Part shown: piece by piece, positions 23,945 to 33,791 of the stretch
How positions within the stretch are numbered: position 1 is the first letter of the stretch
Layout: each line of letters begins with the position of its first letter
Assembly: GCA_964035015.1 (NCBI GenBank)
Contig: OZ036008.1
Coordinates: 10,097,692 to 10,161,691 of the forward strand
From: Corallium rubrum
Lineage: Eukaryota > Cnidaria > Anthozoa > Scleralcyonacea > Coralliidae
Reading direction: 5' to 3'
Length of the DNA stretch: 64,000 bases
Position numbers and translations under genes: made by a program
Notes under the pieces: generated by a model
Told to the model about the DNA's origin: nothing
Seen by the model: the letters and a program-made list of their open reading frames with translations, nothing else
Databases searched by the model: none

Positions 23945-24295
23945 CTAAATGAAAGAGAATCGCTCATTGAGGCCGTGAGGGTGAATGGTACCAAGTTTGT
24001 AAATGAGACGCATTTCTTGTTTACGACGAGTATCGTTACAACCTGTAATGGGCTGAATGGCACAGACTTTCATGTTGGAAAAGGAGTGGTTGGCACTGTT
24101 GAAGTGCCTGGCAACAGGTTTGTTTTGCACATTGTTTTTGACATCACGAAGGTGTTCAACAAACCTGTCACCTAAACGTCTTCCAGTTTCTCCGATGTAA
24201 AGCATGGGACATTTACTGCAAGAGATACAGTAAATGAGGTTGGAGGAAGTGCAAGTGAAACTGTGGGTTATGTTGAACCTACATTTTGGAGCCAC
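23945..24295 (-). pseudogene. Penelope GIY-YIG endonuclease domain, left copy
   Basis: Minus-strand frame reading CTSSNLIYCISCSKCPMLYI followed by GETGRRLGDRFVEHLRDV, then ARHFNSANHS and RRKQEMRLIYKLGTIHPHGL. The paired cysteines just before the YIG box and the TxRxLxxRxxEH signature are the endonuclease that follows the RT in Penelope-like retroelements. It is only the C-terminal part of the polyprotein, so the copy cannot move by itself. Confidence 0.85.
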
Positions 24296-24667
24296 AGTTT
24301 CACTTGCACTTCCTCCAACCTCATTTACTGTATCTCTTGCAGTAAATGTCCCATGCTTTACATCGGAGAAACTGGAAGACGTTTAGGTGACAGGTTTGTT
24401 GAACACCTTCGTGATGTCAAAAACAATGTGCAAAACAAACCTGTTGCCAGGCACTTCAACAGTGCCAACCACTCCTTTTCCAACATGAAAATCTGTGCCA
24501 TTCAGCCCATTACAGGTTGTAACGATACTCGTCGTAAACAAGAAATGCGTCTCATTTACAAACTTGGTACCATTCACCCTCACGGCCTCAAAGAGCGATT
24601 CTCTTTCATTAGCTCACTCCACCACCATATTCCACACCTTTTCCTCAACCTTTTTCTGATGATTTAA
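24290..24667 (+). pseudogene. Penelope GIY-YIG endonuclease domain, right copy
   Basis: Mirror of the left copy with very few substitutions (for example KICA/KVCA and LKER/LNER). The frame starts at the truncation point (SFTCTSSN) and continues past ISSLHHHIPHLFLN to a stop at 24665. High arm identity indicates a recent event or gene conversion. Confidence 0.85.
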
Positions 24668-24717
24668 ATAGTAATTTATAACCTGTTTCTTTGCCTATTT
24701 GCAAGTAGCTGACCCAC

Positions 24718-24880
24718 AGCCTAGACATAGGCTTTTCCGTTGGCTGAGCTGTGGCCTATAGGACTGGGAACTAAATTCGATTCATGACGTAGCAGAGTTG
24801 TCTCTCCCCAGTCCCCTCGGCCATCCCGGCTTCAGATTTATAACTCCCAAATAGGAAATAGAAGGCCTAGGTCTAGGCTG
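24718..24880. mobile_element. Small MITE in the right Penelope arm
   Basis: About 163 bp starting AGCCTAGACATAGG and ending CCTAGGTCTAGGCT, so inverted ends. It is flanked by the direct repeat GCTGACCCAC (24708-24717, 24881-24890). The left Penelope arm has the uninterrupted site, which proves it is a later insertion. Confidence 0.75.
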
Positions 24881-25035
24881 GCTGACCCACACATTGGGTC
24901 AGCACCTGCACACAGGCTAAAATTACATATTAATTTATTTGTTTACTTTGTTTTTATTGGCTTACATGTGTTCACGTGATTCCCATTGTAGCTCTGCTAT
25001 AAATACGCGTGACCACATGTGAGTTGTTTACTAAT

Positions 25036-25073
25036 TTCTCCTGACGAAGGGCCTTCGCTCGAAACGTCGAGAA
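25036..25073 (+). ncRNA. Hammerhead-like ribozyme (Penelope, right arm)
   Basis: TTCTC (25036-25040) pairs with GAGAA (25069-25073). Between them: core CTGACGA, one extra A, helix II GGGC/GCTC with a 4-base loop, GAAA, and CGTC with predicted cleavage after the C. All conserved core positions are present. The sequence fits the minimal, helix-III-lacking hammerheads reported with Penelope-like retroelements, which are known to cleave as dimers. Confidence 0.7.
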
Positions 25074-25597
25074 GATTTTTCTCTGTTTTTCAGGCCAACG
25101 TGACTCAACCCTGGTAATATTTGGATTTCAACCGTGGCCGACGCTGTCCTAGAAGCTTTTAACTGTAGAAACTCTAGCTTTCTTTCCAAAGTCTCCAAAA
25201 GCTTGTTCCTTTTCACGTCACTTCCGGTATGTAGTTATCAGCTTTGACAGTGAGAAAGTCCAGGAAGATAAAACTTTAGAACGACAAAATATATTGCAAT
25301 TTTGTTCAGGAGCACCCCAAGATTACGAATATGTAAAATACTACACCTAATAGTTGCAGTTTACCACATTTTCATTTTGCTCTATCTATAAAACACTGCC
25401 CTACGCAGCAATCTACTTTTTACATAAAATTCTTATATTGAAATTAGTGAGTAAGCCTTTTTTTTTATTAAAGTTCTCTCCCCCAAGAAAAGTGTAAAAA
25501 TAGATACGCCACCGGTTCTCCACCCCAAGGGAACGTTGCCTAATTACTTCTGTTTTGTAACAACACCTTTTCGTCTCCAGTCTCTCAGTTAGTAATA

Positions 25598-25800
25598 AAA
25601 GTAGTGTGCTGCGTGGCAGTGTTGAAACAACAATCGAAATATGGTATAGTAGGTTAATACTGCCGAAACAGAGAACGTAAGTGGTCTAACGTTTCGAGCG
25701 AAGGCCCTTCGTTTCTCTGACGTTTCTCTCTGACGAAGGGCCTTCGCTCGAAACGTTAGACCACTTACGTTCTCTGTTTCCTCAGTTAGTAAGTTATTTC
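25598..25800. mobile_element. Palindromic Penelope-type terminal unit with two hammerheads
   Basis: Starts AAAAGTAGTGTGCTGCGTGG, then TACTGCCGAAACAGAGAACG, a minus ribozyme (25685-25713), a plus ribozyme (25727-25760: TCT, CTGACGA, stem-loop, GAAACGTT, AGA) and the mirrored arm. No protein-coding part. The same unit occurs at 3110-3300, 3350-3560 and 63205-63412. Confidence 0.7.
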
Positions 25801-26035
25801 TTTATTAAGCAAAGACACCCCCCTAAAAAGTGCAAGAATAATTAAGCCCCGCTCCCCCCGGAGAACATTGCCTAATTACTTCCGGTTTGTAACAACGCCC
25901 TTTCGTGTCCAGTCCTTGAGTCCATTTTGCTCGAACTATGGCGGATGTTTGAACTAAATATTATACTGTAAGTGATTATATTGTGGGTGTATGAACACTG
26001 TCCTTTGATCAAAACTTCTTGTTTCACTTTGAGAA

Positions 26036-29000
26036 ATGAGGGACAGATTAGCGGCTCTGAAGGTGAGTTATTTATTTAGGGATCGTTTCATAAAATAAGA
26101 TTTATTTGGCCGAGAAACCAAGGCTTTGAAAGCTGCTGTTGTCGAGTTCTAGTATCTACTTCATAATTACGATCATAAAAACCAAATTATTGTCTTTCAA
26201 ATTTCCTCCTAAAGGCCGCCAGACAAACTGATGATTTCGCCAATGACTACGATGATCATGTGGTGGAATTTAAGGGTGAATTTATGCCAGATTTCTTCGA
26301 ACAGGTAAAGTTCTGATCTGGATTGCATTCCTACGTAAATACACGGTTGTCCCAAGAGAACTTTGAATTTAAATTTCGGCCCTGCCCAACAACACATAAG
26401 CCAAATAATCTTTATTTCTTTTAATGGTGTAAAAATATCACCTTGACCTCTGTGCTACGATCATTTTAGGTCGATGAAATTCGGAATAACATTGATGGGA
26501 TAAGCAAAAACATTGATGAAGTTCGAAAGAAACACAGTGCTATTTTGTCTGCTCCTGTACCAGATGAGCGTAAGTTATTGGTATTTTGGGGGAGCTATTG
26601 TTATTATAGTTTTGCCTGATATTTGTATGAAGACGTTGCTTTGTTTATAAAAAAAATGTATACAATAGACATAATATGTAATCCCTGTTGCTTTTGGTAA
26701 TCACGGTCAATAACTTTGACCTATTGCCAATTGCCATGAAATTATGTATAGGTTAGATAATGAACTCGAGTGTTCTATGGGATATAGTGCCGAGCATAGA
26801 TAGAAAGCCACGAGGGCCGCAGGCCGAGTGGCTTTCTATCTATGCGAGGACACTATATCCCATAGGACACTCGAGTTCATTATCTAACCTATACATATGT
26901 GATAATTTAAAGATAAATGGTTAATTTTAAGTACCCATGATTTCAGCACAGGGAAATTAGTGATTAAATGTCCCCGAAAGGTGAAGGAGGAGTCCCTTGG
27001 CTTGGGCCAGGGCCATAGGCCAGAGGGACTTTCACAAATCCTCATGAGGTATGAGGGCACAATTTAATCACTAATTTCCCAAACATATCATGGTATTAGT
27101 TTGTAATACCATCATTGATTAACCTATGGGTTTAATCAAACTTAATGTCCCTTGTGAGGAGTAAAATTGAATGCTCTTTTGATGTTCACTCATGCATCTG
27201 AATGAGGGGAAAATTATAAATTTTCCCCTAAAACGGGGAAATTAAAGATTAAATTTCTCCGTGATTATAATTAATAATTATTCACCAAAGTGGAGGTGAG
27301 TAGTGCTGGATATTCACCAAGCCGCTTTGGCGAGGTGAATATCCACACTATTCACTGACACTGAGGTGAATAATTATTAATTGTTTTAGTATATACCTTA
27401 TAAATGAAATAACAAGTTTAACATTCTTAACTTATATTTTTCGGTATTTTATACAAGACACAGCCACTAGCAACTTGGACACTTGGCGTACTCGATATTT
27501 ATTGACAAAACATTTTTTTAATACAACTTTTGAATATATTAATGGCTAGAAAATTGTAAAGAAACACCTGTGGACACTCTTCTACTTAATTTTGTTGACT
27601 TTTCTGGAATTTTCTGCCGGCTGAGGTATAAAAGAGGCATAAAATGGATTTCTCACACGCTGCCGGGGGAATGGGGTACAGGTTAGGTGCCAGGATGTAA
27701 GAAGTTCACTTTTGTTGTTGCCATGTAAAGGTCTGACCTGTTAAACACCCACCCACCCATAGGTTACAGCAGTAAAAGAATTGAGACTGGTTATCTGGAC
27801 TGTGATTGCATATTAGCTTATAGAGCTTCATGTTTATGTATTGGTGTTAATTGTTGATTAAAGGTCGGGCACTGTGTATTGTATGGTAGCTGCATTGCAT
27901 GGTGGCTGCATTCCCTGGCAGTGTGTGAGAAGTGTCTAATCTCTAGGGATGAGCCGATCAAGAAAAATCAAATTTACCAATCCGATAAATTCCGATACAA
28001 TTTATGATCTGATCGGCCGATTTATTGGTGGTTACCGATATTTGTCAACAGGAATTCCTGACACTTGATTTGCGGCAAAACAATAGCAAAACATAACGTA
28101 TATTGTTTGGCAAATATAATGTGATCATTAACCATCAGTCATCAGCAAGACGGAGTTTAAGTTGAAATATGAAAAATGAAATACGAAAGTCGAAAACAAA
28201 AAAATGTTTCACCAAACAAGAAATGTGACGTGTTAAACATGATGCACCTTATCAACTTAGTTAAATTTTATAGTTTCTTTGTGGAATCACTATAACTTAG
28301 TGTTTTTCTTAAAAAGGAAAATGAAATCCACAAGTATAAATCCAGTATAGTATTTATCGGACCACCATATATGTCGATGTAATCGGCCGATAACCGATCA
28401 GCCTGAAAGTTGCCGATTATCGGCTTCTACCGATTAATTTCCGATTATCGGCTCATCCCTACTAATCTCTGTGACCGTAACTGTATAGTCTCTGTGTAAT
28501 GAATATTTTAGGGGTTAACTCGGAACTTGAGATGTTGATGAACTCAGTTAAGAAATCTGCAAACAATGTGAGAACTCGACTTAAAGGTATGAGATATATA
28601 CAGTACTGTAAATATAATTTACTGTAACCAATTTCATAATAGAGTACATACCATATTTCTGGGTGATAACCCACAGGTTATCTCTTAAATAGTGCAGGTA
28701 ATAGGGTGGTGAGGGTAATCTGTTGAATTCTTAAGACAATGCCATCACAAAGACTGGAGACCTACTTTCATCTTTCAACTATCGGTACTGTACTTTTTTA
28801 AAATTTTGTGGTCCCAAACCTATTATTAGCAGCTGCAGGTTATCTGATGGTGTTGGTAATATGCTGATTTATTTTTCCAAAAGTGACATTTTTGTTGCTG
28901 TGCAGATTATGTATACACCGTGCGGGTTATTGCCCAGAAAATATGGTATTTACATATACAGCACCTGTATTTAATTATTTTATAACTAATCTACTGTATA

Positions 29001-31927
29001 ATAAATTATTTCAGCTATGGAGCAGGGAATCCAGCAAGACGATAGAGACCAGAAAGTTGTAACAGCAGATACAAGAATAAGAAAAGCACAGGTTAATATT
29101 CTTAGTTGAATGAAATATTTCTATCTTTCTTTGGTACTTTCTGTTTCATCCTCTCCCTCTGCTTTCCCACCCTCTACAGTAATCTTTCAATTGGGGACAG
29201 TGGGGAATTTTCAGCTGACCACTAGAATAATTAGGTCATTCTATTTTTTACTCTGTTTAATGCCAAATGATTTTACTCATCAAGGGAAGACCTGCGATGG
29301 TGGTAGTTTATGTTATTAAATAATGTTTTTTTATTCAACTTCAGCATGCAGCTCTATCAAGAGGTTTTGTTGATGTGATGAGTGAATATAATACAATTCA
29401 AGTTGGTTACAGAGAAAAATGTAAAGAAAGAATTCAAAGGCAACTGGAAATAAGTAAGTTTGGACATACTGCACACTACAGCTCATGTTTCTCTCTGAAG
29501 AACAGCTTTGGCTCGAAACGTTAGAAACTATGTTCAATATTGTTGTCAGTACTCAAACCTTACTATATTTCAATTTGTATTCAATTGAATTGGCCTGCTT
29601 AACAACCTCTCTATTCTACTTTCCATTTTTTATTTTTATATTTAATGTTAAGCTGGGAAGCAGAACACAAGTGAGGAAGTCGAAGATATGCTTGAAAAGA
29701 AAAACATTGCACTGTTTACTTCTGGTGTAAGTTTTATTTCCTTTTCTTAATTAACAAAATAAAAAGTGAATTTTTGGTACAGCTACTGTACTGTATAAAC
29801 TGAAACCACTGATAGCTATAAAAACAGTCACTGTCACAGCACTGAATTAAGGTTTTAATTTCTTACTGTATTTAGATCATTATTGAGACTCAACAAGCAA
29901 GACAAGCTTTGGGAGACATTGAAGCGAGACACAAAGACATTTTAAACCTTGAAAACAGTATTAGAGTAATTCAAAATAATCTTTTTTATCTTATGGTGTG
30001 GTACAGGGCATGGTCTGGTACTTACTGCATGGTACCATTAATTGGTGTGGTGTGGAATGTGATGTAGTAAATACAGTACCTGTGTAGTATGGCATTGATA
30101 GTGTGGTGTGGCATGGCATCTCAAAATACAAGCGTGTAAATAAACATTTAAAATATTCTTCTTTTTCAGGAACTTCATGAAATGTTTTTAGACATGGCTT
30201 TGCTGGTTGAGAGTCAGGTATGATGAACTATGATCTCTTCATTTCAATGTAAAGAATTTCAAATTTGGCTTCAAAAACCTTAACTCTGGGCACATTATTA
30301 CATTAGCATGCTTCTCCTCCCCCTTTGCCTTGCACTCTCTCTGAGTATTATTCCTTGGGTTTTGTTTTTCAGGGAGAAATGATTAACCGAATAGAGTTCA
30401 ATGTCGATCAAGCTGCAGATTATGTCCAGTCAGCAAAAATAGAAACAAAGAAAGCGGTGAGATATCAGAGTAGAGCGAGAAGGGTAAGTTGACTTCAGTC
30501 AAGTGAATCCTCAAGATTGTTTTCTCTGTGATAGGAGTAGAGTAGAGTAGAGTAGAGTAGAGTAGAGTAGAGTAGAGTAGAGTAGAGTAGAGTAGAGTAG
30601 AGTAGAGTAGAGTAGAGTAGAGTAGAGTAGAGTAGAGTAGAGTAGAGTAGAGTAGAGTAGAATAGAGAGTTGAGTGGAGTGGAGACTGTGGAGTGGGGTG
30701 GAGACTGGAGTGGGGTGGAGACTGTGGAGTGGGGTGGAGACTGTGGAGTGGAGTGGAGTAGATTAGAGTGGAGTGGAGTGGAGTAGAGAGTGGAGTGGAG
30801 TGGAGACTGGAGTGGAGACTGTGGAGTGGAGTAGATTAGAGTAGAGTGGAGTAGATTAGAGTAGAGTGGAGTGGAGTAGATTAGAGGAGAGTGGAGTGGA
30901 GTGGAGACTGTGGAGTGGAATAGATTAGTGTAGAGTGGAGTAGAGTAGACTAGACTAGAGTAGAGTGGAGTGGGGTGGAGGAGAGGAGGGGAGAGTGGAG
31001 TGGAGACTGTGGAGTAGATTAGAGTGGAGTAGAGTGGAGTGGAGTTGAATAGAGTAGAGTAGAGTAGAGTGGAGTAGATTAGAGTACTGTAGAGTGGAGT
31101 AGACTAGACTAGAGTAGAGTGGAGTAGAGTGGAGGAGAGGAGAGGAGAGTGGAGTGGAGACTGTGGAGTAGATTAGAGTGGAGTAGAGTGGAGTGGAGTT
31201 GAATAGAGTAGAGTGGAGTGGAGTGGAGTAGATTAGAGTACTGTAGAGTGGAGTAGATTAGAGTAGAGTAGATTAGATTTGATTAGAGTAGAGTGGAGTG
31301 GAGTAGACTAGAGTTGAGTGGTGTCGAGTGGAGTGGTGACAGTGGAGTAGAGTGGAATGGAGTAGATTAGAGTGGAGTGGAGTGGTGTGGAGTAGAGTAG
31401 AGTAGAGTAGAGTAGAGTAGAGTAGAGTAGAGTAGAGTAGAGTAGAGTAGAGTAGAGTAGAGTAGAGTGGAGTGGAGTGGAGTGGAGTGGAGTGGAGTGG
31501 AGTGGAGTGGAGTGGAGTGGAGTGGAGTGGAGTGGAGTGGAGTGGAGTGGAGTAGAGTAGAGTGGAGTGGAGTGGACTAAAGTGGAGTGGAGTGGATTGG
31601 AGTAGAGTTCAGTGTGATAGAGTGGAGTAGAGTGAAATTCATTGTGATAGAGTGGAGTGGAGTAGAGTTAGATTAGAGTGTGATGGAGTAGCCTGTACAG
31701 AGGTGGAGTGAAATGGGATGGAGTAGGGTAGAATAGAGTGGAGTACTGGAGTGGAATGAAGTGGAGTAGAGTAGAATAGAGACTAGAATGTAGTAACACT
31801 ATTCTACTGTACTACTACAGTACTTATTTCTTTGCTTCACTTTTTTTAGAAAAAATTTCTTATAGCGATTTGTTGTCTAATTCTGTTTGCCATTATTGCT
31901 GGTATTATCATATGGCAAGTTGCTTAG
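26036..31927 (+). CDS. STX1A: Syntaxin-1-type plasma-membrane t-SNARE (11 exons)
   Basis: Exons: 26036-26062, 26215-26304, 26470-26569, 28512-28586, 29015-29091, 29345-29453, 29653-29726, 29876-29965, 30170-30217, 30373-30483, 31850-31927. All phases join, giving 292 residues (human syntaxin-1A has 288). It starts MRDRLAALK. The Habc domain (about 25-155) includes [13 protein letters not shown] and [10 protein letters not shown]. The linker has [15 protein letters not shown]. The SNARE helix (about 195-260) has the zero-layer Gln at 230 in LLVESQGEM, exactly at the end of exon 9. The last exon is a tail anchor ([19 protein letters not shown]). The family is the Qa-SNARE for regulated secretion and synaptic vesicle fusion, partnering SNAP-25, synaptobrevin and Munc18. 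Orthology to syntaxin-1 is clear; the A/B split is vertebrate-specific, so the symbol is by family. Intron 10 is almost wholly a GAGTA satellite and intron 3 holds a hAT MITE. Confidence 0.95.
26746..26900. repeat. Foldback element
   Basis: Near-perfect palindrome with arms AGGTTAGATAATGAACTCGA and TCGAGTTCATTATCTAACCT and centre GAGGGCCGCAGGCCGAG. Two more palindromes follow in the same syntaxin intron: 26945-27085 (arms GGGAAATTAGTGATTAAAT / ATTTAATCACTAATTTCCC) and 27255-27385 (arms TAATTATTCACC / GGTGAATAATTA). Confidence 0.85.
27944..28461. mobile_element. hAT-type MITE in syntaxin intron 3
   Basis: 518 bp with inverted ends TAGGGATGAGCCGAT / ATCGGCTCATCCCTA and an exact 8-bp target duplication CTAATCTC (27936-27943 and 28462-28469). 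It is internally rich in CCGATAA/ATCGG motifs. No transposase. It is in the same family as 32819-33262. Confidence 0.85.
29492..29525 (+). ncRNA. Decayed hammerhead-like motif in syntaxin intron 6
   Basis: TCT, CTGAAGA, a degenerate stem-loop, CGAAACGTT, AGA. Same layout as the Penelope-associated copies, with a weak helix II. It is a remnant of a truncated element on the coding strand of the intron. Confidence 0.4.
30536..31795 (+). repeat. (GAGTA)n/(GAGTG)n satellite filling syntaxin intron 10
   Basis: Perfect GAGTA pentamers at 30536-30660 and about 31390-31465, perfect GAGTG at about 31466-31555, and diverged mixtures (with GATTA and GACTGTG variants) between. About 1.25 kb of a 1.37-kb intron. 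Confidence 0.97.
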
Positions 31928-33552
31928 TAGTTTGACAAACCTGATCTATATGTAGATATTTTAATGCAGCAGAAATGAGAAACTTTCTTATACTAAGCAA
32001 TGCAGTACTTTTGTACGAATAACCATTACACTGTAGCAACAATTCATTTCACACAAGATGTCAAATATTACCATCAAGAAGAACTGATTTATCACACTTT
32101 CAGAACCCACCCTTTGGTCATCTAGTTGAAATTGTAAGCTGCAGTTACAGTATTTCAATTTATGATAGGTGCTTGATACATGTGTCTCAAGTTTTCTCAC
32201 CATGAAAATTGAAATATTTGTATGTCTTTCAAAATATCACATGACCTGTACTTTGTAGCTAAAATACATTTGTACGTACTTGATTAAATTCAAGTAAAAG
32301 CATTTTATATCGTAGGCACATGTGAAAACAAAAAACCTTGAGAAAATGTTTTCAGAATGAAAATCAGAATTTGTATTGTTTTTTAATGAAATGATTAAAA
32401 AAATAGTATTTTGTGATTGAATAGTGCTTTATGAATGCCAGATATAGAAACAGCAAAGTTGGTACTGTAACGTACTGTATACTCTACTATATTCCACTGT
32501 ACTGTGCTGTCATTTGCACCTAAATGGAAACACCACCAATCAAAATTTTTTCAAAAGTCAACCGTTTTGAAACTGACACCATGGGATTGGCATGTGTGAT
32601 TGGCTAAGAGCACAAACATGTACATATCGAAGGGAAACAAACAGTAATATGTTTCCGAGGAGGAAACGTTTATGTTTGATGTTGAAATAGATGAAATAGA
32701 ACATGTTTTGATGGGCAGTACTGTGCAATATACTGCCATTTACCATGGTCAAAGTTTTCAAGGTCTTCCTTATATTGAGGAACTAAATACAACCAATGAG
32801 TTTAAAGTTGGAACAATTTAGAGGTGAGCCGATGTTAACAAAAAGCCGATTGCCGATAGCGATTGTTAAGAGCCGATATTTCCCCACCATCGGCCGATTA
32901 ATCGGCAAAACCGATGTTTGCTAACCTGATGCTCAGTGCTCCCGTTTTGTCGTTTTATTCATCTCAAGTTTCGCAATGAGAGGAAGTCATCAAGCCAATT
33001 CTCGTATTTTGAGCGCAACAAAACAGTTTATTGATGCGATTACTGACGCCGTACCACAGACGCTCGCTCCCCGATTTGGGGAGGGTTGCGGCTGTACACA
33101 GGCTATGATAAACGAGGACGAGAGAGCAGAAATACGAGGACGAGAGTCACGAGACAGCCGATCCGATGGTGAAAGACAATCGACTGATGGCCGATTGTGA
33201 GAAAAACTAGCCGTTAATTAATCGGCTCTGCCGATGTTTTGCCTATGATCGGCTCACCTCTAGAACAATTGCGCATATGTAGAAAGTGTGCCATCATAAA
33301 ACCAACTATGCCATGTGTTTTAATTAAGGATATTAATTTTGGGTATAGTTATTTGTCTACTTACAAACTCTTCTAATATAGGACATTTTATACATTAGCG
33401 AAATCCTTCACCAAATTACATACAGTACGTGCAAAAACTGTATGTTCATGTATGTATTATTTGTTGTAATAATTTATGTAAAATGATTGACAGTGCACCA
33501 GAATATGTACCTTGATACTCTGTCTTATAAAATGTATTTATAACAAAATAAA
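31928..33552 (+). other. Syntaxin-1 3' region with candidate polyadenylation signal
   Basis: No coding signal follows the stop at 31925-31927. An AATAAA lies at 33547-33552, after the hAT MITE 32819-33262. Whether the 3' UTR reaches that far is not shown by the sequence. Confidence 0.3.
32819..33262. mobile_element. hAT-type MITE downstream of syntaxin-1
   Basis: 444 bp with inverted ends TAGAGGTGAGCCGAT / ATCGGCTCACCTCTA and an exact 8-bp duplication GAACAATT at 32811-32818 and 33263-33270. Internal GCCGATTAATCGGC motifs recur. An open frame at 32976-33200 lies inside it and is unlikely to be real. Confidence 0.85.
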
Positions 33553-33791
33553 CCTTTTTGCATGGTTTAAAAAGTTGTGTCAATTCATATAATTATAAGT
33601 AATAAGTTATGTCAGTTATGTAATCGAGAAGCTGTCTTTTGCTTTGTGTACACATTGTGTACCTATTTTTAACATCTAAACTAAACTAACTTATATTTAT
33701 ACTGGATAACTCTATCAGTTATATATATATAAGTTTTGTGGAAACACCACGTAAAATGTAAATATTTCTTTGCTAAGCTTTTGGCCTGTTG

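Larger units (their letters stand above)
23609..25163. mobile_element. Head-to-head pair of 5'-truncated Penelope-like elements
   Basis: Two truncated copies face each other with the dyad near 24280 (arms about 650 bp, about 22-bp unique centre 24270-24292). Each arm runs from a GIY-YIG endonuclease frame, through a 3' non-coding region, to a hammerhead-like ribozyme near the outer end. The insertion is bounded by the 13-bp direct repeat TGTAGAAACTCTA at 23596-23608 and 25164-25176, which fits a target-site duplication and shows the pair moved or formed as one unit. The reverse transcriptase is absent from both arms. The right arm is interrupted by a small element at 24718-24880. Inverted multicopy arrangements are known for Penelope elements. 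Confidence 0.88.

Noticed and set aside
32976..33200. 74-codon frame with Arg/Glu-rich sequence
   Set aside because: Lies wholly inside a hAT MITE with exact target duplications; no homology recognised.
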